A DNA stretch of 64,000 nucleotides. It comes from Tenacibaculum sp. 190524A05c (GTDB taxonomy: Bacteria; Bacteroidota; Bacteroidia; Flavobacteriales; Flavobacteriaceae). This document shows, piece after piece, positions 25,847-34,160 of this stretch. Location of the stretch: the NCBI RefSeq assembly GCF_964036595.1, contig NZ_OZ038523.1:1-64000 (forward strand), in the 5' to 3' direction. The stretch's first letter is position 1. The number at the start of each line of letters is the position of its first letter. A program made the position numbers and the translations under genes. Below the pieces are notes generated by a model. It was not told the origin of the DNA. It did not search any database and saw only the letters and a program-made list of their open reading frames with translations.

Positions 25847-26113
25847 ATGGCAAGTGTTAAAAACTTAAAGAAAGACATTAACTATACTTTAGGAGATATT
25901 ATCGGAGAATGTAACGTGTGGGAATTAGATAATCCAGCTGCAGATACTTCAAAGTCTCAAGCAATTATTGATGAAGCTATTGCAACGTTCGATGAGTTAA
26001 TTGCTAAAGTACATGTTAAAGATGTTGAGAACAGAAAAGCACATTTTAAGGCTATCAACGCCGAATTAGAGTCAAAAGCTAATGCTTTGGTAGATAAATT
26101 GAACGCTTTATAA
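25847..26113 (+). CDS. Small acidic helical protein, conserved, unknown function
   Basis: 88 residues starting MASVKNLKKDINYTLGDIIG. An in-frame TTG at 25829 is less likely than this ATG, since a -7 box covers it. The protein is all-helical in appearance (AIIDEAIATFDELIAKV; FKAINAELESKANALVDKL), soluble, with no signal peptide or TM segment. I recognise it only as a type of protein seen in flavobacteria; no function known. Confidence 0.7.
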   Translation: MASVKNLKKDINYTLGDIIGECNVWELDNPAADTSKSQAIIDEAIATFDELIAKVHVKDVENRKAHFKAINAELESKANALVDKLNAL

Positions 26114-26136
26114 AATGTAATATTTTTAGTATAAGA

Positions 26137-26170
26137 AGTCAGTTTTTTTAAGAAACTGACTTTTTTTTTG
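26137..26170 (+). terminator. Terminator
   Basis: AGTCAGTTT / AAACTGACT hairpin followed by a run of nine T. Confidence 0.88.
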
Positions 26171-26236
26171 ATATAACTTTAACAAATCGTATTAAACATT
26201 TTTGTATATTTAAATTCGAAATTTTAATTCCCTGTT

Positions 26237-26440
26237 ATGCCTAGAGCCATGTTCGAGTACACCAAAGTGGTACTTCAAAAAGTTAGCTTTAATGCTGAAT
26301 TGTTTTGTAAAGAACTAGAAAAGGCTGTAAACAGATTGTTGCCATACGAAGTTGAAGAACTAGTAATTTGGTTGAGAACGTTTACAGCAAATAAGCCAGA
26401 ACTCTATATGTGTATGGCTGTTGTAGAAAATAAAAAATAA
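26237..26440 (+). CDS. Small conserved protein, unknown function
   Basis: 67 residues starting MPRAMFEYTKVVLQKVSF. It is predicted to be helical (FNAELFCKELEKAVNRLLPYEVEELVIWLRTF) with no membrane segment. It has its own space between two terminators, so it forms a monocistronic unit. The composition and codon use are consistent with a real gene. No function recognised. Confidence 0.65.
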   Translation: MPRAMFEYTKVVLQKVSFNAELFCKELEKAVNRLLPYEVEELVIWLRTFTANKPELYMCMAVVENKK

Positions 26441-26450
26441 CCAATTAAAA

Positions 26451-26486
26451 AATAAAGGAGCATTTTAATTAAAATGCTCCTTTATT
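26451..26486. terminator. Perfect 36-bp palindromic bidirectional terminator
   Basis: AATAAAGGAGCATTTTAA and its exact reverse complement, between two convergent genes, with A/T tracts on both sides. Confidence 0.88.
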
Positions 26487-26487
26487 T

Positions 26488-26964
26488 TTATTGTCTTCTG
26501 TTATTTCTAAAATTATTCATATTCTTTCTTCGCTTCTTCCATTTTTCCATTAAATTTCTATTGAATTCATGTTCAGCTATTTCTAAAAGCAGAATCTTTT
26601 TAGCGGGTAAAAAGCTTATCAGGTTATTATGAAAACCAATCTTATTGTCGTATTGAGCTTTTCTTATTTCTTGAAAAATAGCCAAGTACTTCTCAGCATC
26701 TTTATCACTAATACTCTCTATTCCTCCTGAGGCTTTTACCTTACGACGAATTTCATTTTTTTCTCTTTTTAAAAGATTAAACTTTTCTTTTTCGTACCTG
26801 TTGTAAAGTGGCCAAAACTTTTCGGCTTCATTCTCATTTAAGTTTAATTTTTCTGTAATAAAAGCAATTTTTAAAGCTTTTATTTTAGGGTTTCCAGGCC
26901 CACGTTGAGCAATAGCTTTATTTGCTATAAAACATAATGTAATTAAAAGTATTATTCTCTTCAT
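26488..26964 (-). CDS. Secreted helical protein, Spy/CpxP-like
   Basis: 158 residues with a signal peptide (MKRIILLITLCFIANKAIAQ). The mature part is highly charged and helical: FITEKLNLNENEAEKFWPLYNRYEKE, then EIRRKVKASGG and AKKILLLEIAEHEFNR, with an RRKNMNNFRNNRRQ tail. The pattern 'L.L...EA.KFWP.Y..Y' is typical of periplasmic proteins encoded with ECF sigma/anti-sigma pairs in Bacteroidetes. Last gene of the sigma module; periplasmic sensor or chaperone role is inferred. Confidence 0.7.
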   Translation of the reverse strand: MKRIILLITLCFIANKAIAQRGPGNPKIKALKIAFITEKLNLNENEAEKFWPLYNRYEKEKFNLLKREKNEIRRKVKASGGIESISDKDAEKYLAIFQEIRKAQYDNKIGFHNNLISFLPAKKILLLEIAEHEFNRNLMEKWKKRRKNMNNFRNNRRQ

Positions 26965-27004
26965 TTGCTTCTAAATTTGCGAATTACTGCTTTCGCTATG
27001 TTTA

Positions 27005-27646
27005 TTACTCTTCTTCAAATTCAATTAAAGTAGAGGTATCAATTGTATTAAAATATTCTTCTATAGTATCATCACTTACATTTACAGATAAATCTTCTTC
27101 TTCTGAAAAATCATCTGATGTAAATAACATTGCTAATTCATAAGAATTAGTTTCACCGTATCCATTCTCAAACCAATCATCTAGTTCTGCAATAGTAACT
27201 TCTCCTGGTTCTGTAGATGGAATAAATAAATAGGTAGCAATAAATAATAAAACAGAGGCAGCTGCTGCAACTGGAATATATTTACGAATTCTCTGACTTA
27301 AAGAAATGACTTTTACTTCTTGTTTAGATTCTTCTATTTGCTCTTCCTTTATTTTTCCTAAAATAGAATCTTCAAGTGAATTAAAATATCCTTCAGGAAC
27401 TCCTCCAACATTAGTTTTCTTTGGTAAACTTATTTCAGAAATTCTTTCAATAAGATCATTCTCTAATTCGTTGAAGTAATTTGTTGGCATTGAAAATCCA
27501 TTAGTATCAGGGAAGGTTTCAGTAGTTTTTTTACTGATGATATCTGATTCTAAAGCATCAAAATAGTTCTCAGGTGTAGTAAAACCATGCTGTTTACCAA
27601 CCTTGTAGTTTAAAAACTCTATACTATTTTTTAATTCATTTTCCAT
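27005..27646 (-). CDS. Single-pass membrane protein, putative anti-sigma factor
   Basis: 213 residues with one TM helix (about 128-146, VAAAASVLLFIATYLFIP). The cytoplasmic N-terminus carries three copies of a short motif, P-x-x-YF-x-x-LE-x-x-I/L (TPENYFDALESDI, MPTNYFNELENDL, VPEGYFNSLEDSI), about 30 residues apart. The periplasmic tail is acidic. It is encoded 35 bp after an ECF sigma factor gene, so an anti-sigma role is likely, though no zinc-binding anti-sigma motif is seen. Confidence 0.72.
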   Translation of the reverse strand: MENELKNSIEFLNYKVGKQHGFTTPENYFDALESDIISKKTTETFPDTNGFSMPTNYFNELENDLIERISEISLPKKTNVGGVPEGYFNSLEDSILGKIKEEQIEESKQEVKVISLSQRIRKYIPVAAAASVLLFIATYLFIPSTEPGEVTIAELDDWFENGYGETNSYELAMLFTSDDFSEEEDLSVNVSDDTIEEYFNTIDTSTLIEFEEE

Positions 27647-27681
27647 CTCTATAGTGTAAGACTATCTTTTTATTAAAAGGT

Positions 27682-28227
27682 TTAATTATAAGTTTTTATA
27701 AATGATTCTATTTTTTTAACGGCATGAAAGTATGATGCTTTTAATGCTCCAACAGATGTTTCTAAAACTTCTGCTATTTCATTATACTTCATATCATCAA
27801 AATACTTCATGTTAAATACTAACTGTTGTTTCTGAGGAAGCGTTGCAATAGCTTTTTGGAGTATTATTTGAATTTCCTCTCCAGAAAACCAATCGTCGCT
27901 TTTTAAATTCGAAACAACTTGTTGTTTATAATCAGAAATATCTACATTTTGTTGTTTTGCTCTTTTGTTTAAGAACGTAATTGCTTCGTTTGTAGCAATA
28001 CGATACATCCATGAATATAACTTACTATCACCTTTAAAATTGTCGATATTTTTAAAGATTTTAATAAAGGTGTTCTGTAAAACATCATCGGTATCGTCAT
28101 GTACAATTACAATCTTTCTTATATGCCAATACAAACGTTCTTTATATTGGGTAATAAGATTACGAAATGCTGCTTCTTTCGTAGCAGTATTTTGCAATTG
28201 TAAAACAAGTGTAGTTTCTTCAGTCAA
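27682..28227 (-). CDS. RNA polymerase ECF sigma factor
   Basis: 181 residues with sigma region 2 (DDTDDVLQNTFIKIFKNIDNF, YSWMYRIATNEAI) and region 4 (LPQKQQLVFNMKYFDDMKYNEIAEVLETSVGALKASYFHAVKKI). First gene of a leftward three-gene module: sigma, membrane protein with repeated motifs, and secreted helical protein. Confidence 0.93.
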   Translation of the reverse strand: MTEETTLVLQLQNTATKEAAFRNLITQYKERLYWHIRKIVIVHDDTDDVLQNTFIKIFKNIDNFKGDSKLYSWMYRIATNEAITFLNKRAKQQNVDISDYKQQVVSNLKSDDWFSGEEIQIILQKAIATLPQKQQLVFNMKYFDDMKYNEIAEVLETSVGALKASYFHAVKKIESFIKTYN

Positions 28228-28284
28228 ATGATTTGTTTTTCATTATGACTATAAATTTAAGAAAAGGTTTAATTAAAAATAAAA

Positions 28285-29724
28285 TTAATTTCTTCTACTA
28301 CAACCAAATAATCTATTTTGCTTAATAACTTCAGCAATTCCAGAAGGTAACATTTCTTCCCATCCTTCTTCACCTTCTTTAATCATTTTCAATACAGTTC
28401 TAGAGAAAATGTGAAGAATATCTTGGTCGAAATCCTGAATATCTACAACCCTTCCGTTGTTTTTAAAGAACTTATATAGTTCTTTCATTCTTGGATGTAC
28501 CTTAAGATTTTCTGAGTTAATAAATTGATTTGATTCCTCTTCTTTATAAGGGTATAAGTATATTTTTAAATCTTTGTAGAATAACTTACCAAATGCTTCT
28601 AAAATTCCACCACTAATATGACGATAATATTTCTCGTCAAAAATTTGGATTAAATTATAAACTCCCATGGCAAGAGCCATTCTTTCTTTGGTGAATTCAC
28701 TAAAGTACTCAACAAGTCTATAATACTCTTGGTAGTTGGTAATCATTACATTTTGACCAAGAGAACATAGTAATTCAGCTCTATCTAGGAAGTCACGTTC
28801 GTTAATTTCACCTTCAGCTCTTAAGTTACTTAAGGTAATTTCGAAAATGATTTGCGTTTTATCTGGATCAACTTTCTTTTCCTTGAAGAACATTTTCTTC
28901 GATTGCTCGTACATATCCATATTTACCTTCGTAACCGGTCTAAAACTACCACGAAGTGCTAATATGTTCTTTTTATATAATACTTGAGCAGGAAGTAAGT
29001 TGTTTCCATCAGGACCGAACATTACTGCATTTGTCATTTCGTTTTTAACAAGTTGTAAACTCATTAAACGGTTGTCAACATAAGTAAATCGAGGTCCAGA
29101 GAAATTGATCATATCAATTTCTAGTTTGTCTTTATCAATATTATCGTAGAATGATTTTAATAATTCTTTCGGATTGTCATTTAAATAAAATGCTCCGTAA
29201 ATCAAGTTTACACCTAATACTCCTAAAGTTTCTTGTTGTAAGCGAGCTTCAGTTTCTTTAAATCGAAGGTGCAATACAATTTCATTATAATCTTCTAATG
29301 GATCTAATTGAAAACGGATTCCAACCCAACCGTGTCCTTTAAATTTTTTTGTGAAATTTATTGTAGCAACGGTATTCGCGTAACTAAAAAATAGTTTTTC
29401 AGGATGTTTTTGACGATCTAAACGATCTTCAATCAAATTCATCTCATGTTTCAACATTTTTTTAAGACGTTTTTCAGTTACATAACGTCTATCTGTTTCA
29501 ATACCATAAATAGCATCAGAGAAATCCTTATCATAAGCACTCATTGCTTTTGCAATAGTTCCAGAAGCACCACCAGCTCTAAAGAAATTACGTACAGTTT
29601 CTTGTCCAGCTCCAATTTCGGCAAACGTTCCGTAGATGTTTGCATTTAGGTTAATTCTTAGCGCTTTATTTTTTGTAGTAGGCACACTACTAATTTTTTG
29701 ATCTCCCTTTAAGGTAATTGCCAT
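28285..29724 (-). CDS. Large conserved cytoplasmic protein, unknown function
   Basis: 479 residues, no signal peptide and no TM segment. Distinct blocks: NANIYGTFAEIGAGQETVRNFF near the N-terminus; FSYANTVATINF; GWVGIRFQLDP; NLIYGAFYLNDNPKELLKSFYDNI; and MITNYQEYYRLVEYFSEFTKERMALAMGVYNL. I recognise this as a type of protein widely conserved in flavobacteria under conflicting database names, none of which I can support from the sequence. Monocistronic, with its own -7 box, divergent from the MBL-fold gene. Confidence 0.75.
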   Translation of the reverse strand: MAITLKGDQKISSVPTTKNKALRINLNANIYGTFAEIGAGQETVRNFFRAGGASGTIAKAMSAYDKDFSDAIYGIETDRRYVTEKRLKKMLKHEMNLIEDRLDRQKHPEKLFFSYANTVATINFTKKFKGHGWVGIRFQLDPLEDYNEIVLHLRFKETEARLQQETLGVLGVNLIYGAFYLNDNPKELLKSFYDNIDKDKLEIDMINFSGPRFTYVDNRLMSLQLVKNEMTNAVMFGPDGNNLLPAQVLYKKNILALRGSFRPVTKVNMDMYEQSKKMFFKEKKVDPDKTQIIFEITLSNLRAEGEINERDFLDRAELLCSLGQNVMITNYQEYYRLVEYFSEFTKERMALAMGVYNLIQIFDEKYYRHISGGILEAFGKLFYKDLKIYLYPYKEEESNQFINSENLKVHPRMKELYKFFKNNGRVVDIQDFDQDILHIFSRTVLKMIKEGEEGWEEMLPSGIAEVIKQNRLFGCSRRN

Positions 29725-29749
29725 TATAGTTGTTTTTGTTTACGTAGAA

Positions 29750-29757
29750 CAAATGTA
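29750..29757 (-). promoter_or_regulatory. -7 box for the 479-residue protein gene
   Basis: TACATTTG on the minus strand, 25 bases from the ATG, with a TTG 21 bp upstream of it. Confidence 0.6.
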
Positions 29758-29790
29758 CAGAAAATAGCAAGTAATAGTCAATATTTATCT

Positions 29791-29798
29791 TATTTTTG
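29791..29798 (+). promoter_or_regulatory. -7 box very close to the MBL-fold gene start
   Basis: TATTTTTG, exact TAnnTTTG, ending 8 bases before the ATG at 29807; implies a leader of only a few bases. Confidence 0.55.
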
Positions 29799-29806
29799 TG
29801 AAAAGA

Positions 29807-30595
29807 ATGAGTCAAAAAAAGCAATTAAAAATAACGTTTTTAGGAACCGCTACATCTACGGGTGTTCCAATGATTTCAAGTAAAAATCCTGTTCGATATT
29901 CTGAAGATAAAAGAGACAAGAGATTAAGAGCTTCGGTTGTAATTTCTTGGGACGATAATAATTATGTAATTGATTGTGGTCCAGATTTTAGACAGCAAAT
30001 GTTAAGAGCTAATATAGAATCGATTAAAGCGATACTTTTTACTCATGAACATGCAGACCATATTGCAGGATTTGATGAAATAAGACCTTATTATTATCAG
30101 ATGGGACCAGTGCCTATTTATTCTGATGAACGTGTATTAAGAGCTTTAGAGAGACGATATGAGTATATTTTTACCACAGAAAATAGATATCCATCTGCTC
30201 CAGCTGTTGATCCTACAGTTATAAGTCATAATGATGTATTAACTTTTGATGGAGTAGAAGTAACGCCTATTAAAGTAATGCACGGAGATTTACCGATTTT
30301 GGGATATCGTTTTGGAGATGTTGCTTATCTTACTGATGTAAAATATATTCCAGAAGAAGAAAAAGAAAAATTAAAAGGATTAGATGTTTTAATTACTACT
30401 GCTTTACGCAAAGAATCTCATAAAACCCATGCTAATCTTGAAGAAGCCTTAGAACTAGTAAATGAGTTGAAACCTAAAAGAGCATATTTCACACATATTA
30501 GTGAATTGTTAGGGTTTCATGCTGAGATTGAAAAAGACTTACCAGAAAATGTCTTTCTAGCTTATGATGAGTTGGAAGTGATTAGTGAGAAATAA
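29807..30595 (+). CDS. MBL-fold metallohydrolase, PhnP-like
   Basis: 262 residues. Metallo-beta-lactamase fold with ITFLGTATSTGVP at the N-terminus, DCGPDFRQQ, metal motif FTHEHADHIAGFDEIRP, later ligands VMHGDLP and YLTDVKYIP, and FTHISELLGFH near the C-terminus. This is the PhnP-like cyclic phosphodiesterase/hydrolase group. A GTG at 29798 is in frame but overlaps the -7 box, so the ATG at 29807 is preferred. It converges on the RDD gene with 3 bp between them and no terminator. Confidence 0.88.
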   Translation: MSQKKQLKITFLGTATSTGVPMISSKNPVRYSEDKRDKRLRASVVISWDDNNYVIDCGPDFRQQMLRANIESIKAILFTHEHADHIAGFDEIRPYYYQMGPVPIYSDERVLRALERRYEYIFTTENRYPSAPAVDPTVISHNDVLTFDGVEVTPIKVMHGDLPILGYRFGDVAYLTDVKYIPEEEKEKLKGLDVLITTALRKESHKTHANLEEALELVNELKPKRAYFTHISELLGFHAEIEKDLPENVFLAYDELEVISEK

Positions 30596-30598
30596 ATA

Positions 30599-30952
30599 TC
30601 AAACTTCAGAAGAAACTAGTTTAGTTTTAGAAATTGAATCGTGACCTTCTTGACCAAATAAATAAGATGCCGTATCGAACGGATTTAGCCTTAGAAGTGT
30701 TCTCCAAAATATTTTCTTGAAACTTGGTTTTTCATTTAAATAGTTTACAACTTTAGTTTTGGTAACAATTTTACCTATAGTTTGACCTTGAGTTACAGAT
30801 TCAAGAATCAAATAATATAAAAAGTAAATAAGTATAAATAGAAGTTCTGAATTATTATATGTGATTGTAACAACAATGATATAAATAACAAGAATTATAA
30901 AGTAATCTATTGTAAAATTTACAATTCTAGTGCCTTTAGTTACGTCTTTCAT
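30599..30952 (-). CDS. RDD family membrane protein
   Basis: 117 residues with two or three TM helices. RDD features: RIVNFTIDYFIILVIYI (Arg and Asp), GQTIGKIVTKTKVV, and WRTLLRLNPFDTASYLFG. Function of such small RDD proteins is not known; transport or ion exchange has been suggested for some. Confidence 0.85.
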   Translation of the reverse strand: MKDVTKGTRIVNFTIDYFIILVIYIIVVTITYNNSELLFILIYFLYYLILESVTQGQTIGKIVTKTKVVNYLNEKPSFKKIFWRTLLRLNPFDTASYLFGQEGHDSISKTKLVSSEV

Positions 30953-30992
30953 AGTGGCAGTAAAATTAAATAAACTCCACGGAATAATAACT

Positions 30993-31023
30993 AAAAAAAG
31001 CTACCAGAAAACTGATAGCTTTA
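30993..31023 (-). terminator. Terminator
   Basis: AAAGCTACCAG / CTGATAGCTTT hairpin (one mismatch), minus-strand T-run; ends the TonB-C gene at 31045-31740. Confidence 0.8.
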
Positions 31024-31044
31024 AAATATATTAAGTTTTTTATC

Positions 31045-31740
31045 TTAATTATCCTCTAAAGAGAAATTGATAGGAAATCCATATTTTACTGAAACTTCTT
31101 CGCCGTTGTTTGTAGCTGGTTTAAACTTAGGTAAGTTTGATACCACGCGAATAGCTTCATCCTTCAATAATTTTCCTCCTTTTGGTCCTAATGCTTTAAT
31201 ATTAGTTACGTTTCCATCTTTATCGATTATAAAACGAACCCAAACTTCACCTTCAATTTTGTTTACTAAAGCTTCATCCGGATATTGGAAGTATTCTTGA
31301 ATGTGTTTCATCATTTCACTGTTAAAACAGTTAAATTGATCGTCTCCACTATTACAATCAGGGAAAGCAGGAATATTATCAACAGTATTAAATTTCAATG
31401 CACTTCTAACTTCTTCTTTAGATAATCTGTTAGTTAATGCCGCTAAATTAGTTTTGAATTTTGCTGCTTTAGATACACTAGAAAGTCCAGAACCACTTAG
31501 GTTTGTTGCATTAGAAGCTACTTCTTTATTTCTTCTTTTCAAAAATCTTTTGTTAGAAGCAGAAACTCTTACAGCAATTTGTCTAGATTTCTTGTTATTC
31601 TTTTTATCAACTTCTTTAATTGTACACTTTGTTATACTATTTAAGTCTTCAACTACGTCACTTTTAGTTTCGCATGTTTCTTTTTGAGCAAAACCAATTG
31701 TAGAGAAACTTAATATAAGAATGTATAGTAGTTTTTTCAT
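31045..31740 (-). CDS. Periplasmic TonB-C-domain protein (third paralogue)
   Basis: 231 residues: signal peptide (MKKLLYILILSFSTIGFAQ), CETKSDVVEDLNSITKCTIKE segment, basic KRFLKRRNKE patch, linker, and one TonB-C-like domain (about 115-231: FNTVDNIPAFPDC, CFNSEMMKHIQEYFQYPDEAL, EVWVRFIIDKDGNVTNIKALGPKGGK, VSVKYGFPINF). Closest to the second domain of the protein at 12261-13343. Secreted to the periplasm without a TM anchor. Function unknown. Confidence 0.8.
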   Translation of the reverse strand: MKKLLYILILSFSTIGFAQKETCETKSDVVEDLNSITKCTIKEVDKKNNKKSRQIAVRVSASNKRFLKRRNKEVASNATNLSGSGLSSVSKAAKFKTNLAALTNRLSKEEVRSALKFNTVDNIPAFPDCNSGDDQFNCFNSEMMKHIQEYFQYPDEALVNKIEGEVWVRFIIDKDGNVTNIKALGPKGGKLLKDEAIRVVSNLPKFKPATNNGEEVSVKYGFPINFSLEDN

Positions 31741-31875
31741 TGGGTCTAGTTTTACATTTAGATTCTTACATCAACTTTTATCAATATATTAAATTTAATC
31801 GATAAAAAAAGATTTCCTTACAAAAAAACGACAATTAATTGATAATATTTTAAAATATCGATTATTGGTTCATTT

Positions 31876-32958
31876 TTAACTTTTATTGGTACTATTTAAA
31901 AGATTATTTGCGGCGTTAAAAGGTGTGGTTTTTCCTGCTTCAAGATTTTTAATTTCTCTTTTCAGTAAATCTTTGATTACTGGATCGTTATAGAATCTGT
32001 TTTTTAACTGATCATTGATTGTAGAAAATAACCAGTGTTTATTTTGATCGTTTCTTCTTTTCTGAAAATAACCAGATTCAGTAGTAGTTTGAATATAGTT
32101 AGAAATCATTTTATAAATGTCATCAATTCCAGAGTTATGAAGTGCACTTGCAACCATAACTTTCGGTTGCCATCCGTTATCTTTTGGTGGATATAAATGT
32201 AACGCTCTGTTGAATTCAACTTTCGCGATTTTAGCATTTTTCACATTATCGCCATCTGCTTTATTGATAACTATTGAATCGGCCATTTCAATAATTCCTC
32301 TTTTGATTCCTTGAAGTTCATCTCCAGCTCCAGAAAGTTTTAGTAGTAAGAAAAAATCGACCATTGCATGAACGGCTGTTTCACTTTGACCAACACCAAC
32401 TGTTTCCACTATAATCGTATCAAATCCTGCGGCTTCACAAAGTAAAATACTTTCTTTTGTTTTTTGTGCAACTCCGCCTAATGAAGTTCCAGAAGGAGAA
32501 GGTCGAATAAATGCATTTTTATCCGTAACCAATTGTTCCATACGAGTTTTATCACCCAAAATACTCCCACGATTTATGGAGCTACTTGGATCAACGGCAA
32601 GAACAGCGACTTTTTTACCTAATCCAGTTAAGTGTTTTCCAAAAGCTTCTATAAATGTACTTTTTCCAACTCCAGGAACTCCTGTAATACCAATGCGTAT
32701 AGATTTATTTGCATAGGGAATACAAGCATTCAAAATTTCATTTGCCTTTTCTTGATGCTTCGGGTTTGTACTTTCAATTAAAGTAATAGCTCTACTTAAA
32801 AAAGTAATATCCCCTGCTAAGATTTTTTCTATAAAAGTTGAGGTTGGCGCTTGTTTTCTTCTGCTCAATTTAATTTTGTTGGCAGAAGATTTACTTGTAG
32901 TTTCAGGTTGTGAAACTCCTTCTTTTTCGGATAAGTTTGATTTAGAATCCTTTGTCAT
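31876..32958 (-). CDS. meaB: Methylmalonyl-CoA mutase-associated GTPase MeaB
   Basis: 360 residues. G3E-family GTPase that protects and reloads adenosylcobalamin-dependent methylmalonyl-CoA mutase. Motifs: Walker A GITGVPGVGKSTF, AVDPSSSINRGSILGDKTRM, ETVGVGQSETAV, and NKADGDN. The 40-residue Ser/Lys-rich N-terminus is extra. No mutase genes lie in this window. Confidence 0.93.
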   Translation of the reverse strand: MTKDSKSNLSEKEGVSQPETTSKSSANKIKLSRRKQAPTSTFIEKILAGDITFLSRAITLIESTNPKHQEKANEILNACIPYANKSIRIGITGVPGVGKSTFIEAFGKHLTGLGKKVAVLAVDPSSSINRGSILGDKTRMEQLVTDKNAFIRPSPSGTSLGGVAQKTKESILLCEAAGFDTIIVETVGVGQSETAVHAMVDFFLLLKLSGAGDELQGIKRGIIEMADSIVINKADGDNVKNAKIAKVEFNRALHLYPPKDNGWQPKVMVASALHNSGIDDIYKMISNYIQTTTESGYFQKRRNDQNKHWLFSTINDQLKNRFYNDPVIKDLLKREIKNLEAGKTTPFNAANNLLNSTNKS

Positions 32959-33061
32959 TAATTACACTAGTAAAAAAGGTATTTGTAAATTTAAAGATAA
33001 AAAAGTTGATAAAATGCAACGCTAAGAAAAAACTATCGTCTTTAAGACAAGAAATCAATAA

Positions 33062-33619
33062 ATGAGATCAACTAAGCAATTACATCATAAGCTCATAAAA
33101 GAGTGTAAGAACCAAAATGCAAAAGCTCAATTGCAGTTATATAAAACCTATGCGAAGGGTATGCTTTTGGTGGCAAACAGATATATGAAGGACATTCATT
33201 TGGCAGAGGATGTAATGCAGGACGCTTTTATTAAGGCATTTAAAAATATAGAGAGTTATAAAGAAGAAGTTTCATTTGGAGCCTGGTTAAAGAGAATTGT
33301 AATTAATCAAAGTATTGATGAATTAAAGAAAAACAAACTAGCAATGGTTTCTATAAATGAAGAAGTATTAAATGTTGTTGATGATGGAAATTGGGAAGTT
33401 GATGATGAGGTTACCTCAGAAATGGTAATCAATACAATTAATCAATTGAAAGATAAGTACAGATTAGTGTTGACATTGTATTTGATAGAAGGATATGACC
33501 ATAGTGAAATATCTCAAATATTAGGAATAACAGAGGTTACCTCTAGAACTCACCTTATGAGAGGGAAGAAATTAGTTAAAGAACAATTAAAAATTAAGAA
33601 TCATGCCGAGGGATATTAG
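33062..33619 (+). CDS. RNA polymerase ECF sigma factor
   Basis: 185 residues with region 2 (MKDIHLAEDVMQDAFIKAFKNIESY, FGAWLKRIVINQSIDELKK) and region 4 (LKDKYRLVLTLYLIEGYDHSEISQILGITEVTSRTHLMRGKKLV). First of three overlapping rightward genes: its 3' end overlaps the next gene by 17 bp. Confidence 0.93.
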   Translation: MRSTKQLHHKLIKECKNQNAKAQLQLYKTYAKGMLLVANRYMKDIHLAEDVMQDAFIKAFKNIESYKEEVSFGAWLKRIVINQSIDELKKNKLAMVSINEEVLNVVDDGNWEVDDEVTSEMVINTINQLKDKYRLVLTLYLIEGYDHSEISQILGITEVTSRTHLMRGKKLVKEQLKIKNHAEGY

Positions 33620-34160
33620 AAATTTAGCAAAAGATTTTCAACCTAAATCAGTTGAGTTATCTGATAATCATGAAGAGAAATTCTTGAAGAAACTTCAAGA
33701 AGAAATGCCAAGAAAAAAGAAATCCTACAGATGGATTTATGCGGCAGCATCTGTAATTCTTTTATTAGGGTTTGGAATTAAGTTTTATCCAGATATTAAT
33801 TCAGGAGATCCAGATCCAAAGAAAACGACAACAGAGCAAGTTGTGAATTTGGGAGATATTTCTCCAGAAATGCAAAAAATAGAAAATTACTACTTAACTG
33901 CTATCAACTACGAAATAGCAAGTTTAGAAGTTACTCCAGAAAATAAGGCCTTATTAGATGAGTATTTTGAGAAGATCAGTAAGTTGGATGCAGATTACAA
34001 ACGTTTAAACCAAAAGTTAAAAAAAGAAGGTGTAAACAACGATACAATTAATGCATTAATTACCAATCTTCAATTACGATTACAATTATTAATTCAGTTA
34101 AAAGATCAAGTGAATGATCTTCAATCTAAAAAGAATAAAAATGAGAGTATTACCATATAA
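33603..34160 (+). CDS. Single-pass membrane protein, putative anti-sigma factor
   Basis: 185 residues. Cytoplasmic N-terminus (about 1-40, basic), one TM helix (WIYAAASVILLLGFGI, about 43-59), and a periplasmic helical region with coiled-coil character (LDADYKRLNQKLKKEGVNNDT, LQLRLQLLIQLKDQVNDL). Gene overlap with the sigma factor makes translational coupling and an anti-sigma role likely. No classical zinc anti-sigma motif. Confidence 0.75.
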   Translation: MPRDIRNLAKDFQPKSVELSDNHEEKFLKKLQEEMPRKKKSYRWIYAAASVILLLGFGIKFYPDINSGDPDPKKTTTEQVVNLGDISPEMQKIENYYLTAINYEIASLEVTPENKALLDEYFEKISKLDADYKRLNQKLKKEGVNNDTINALITNLQLRLQLLIQLKDQVNDLQSKKNKNESITI

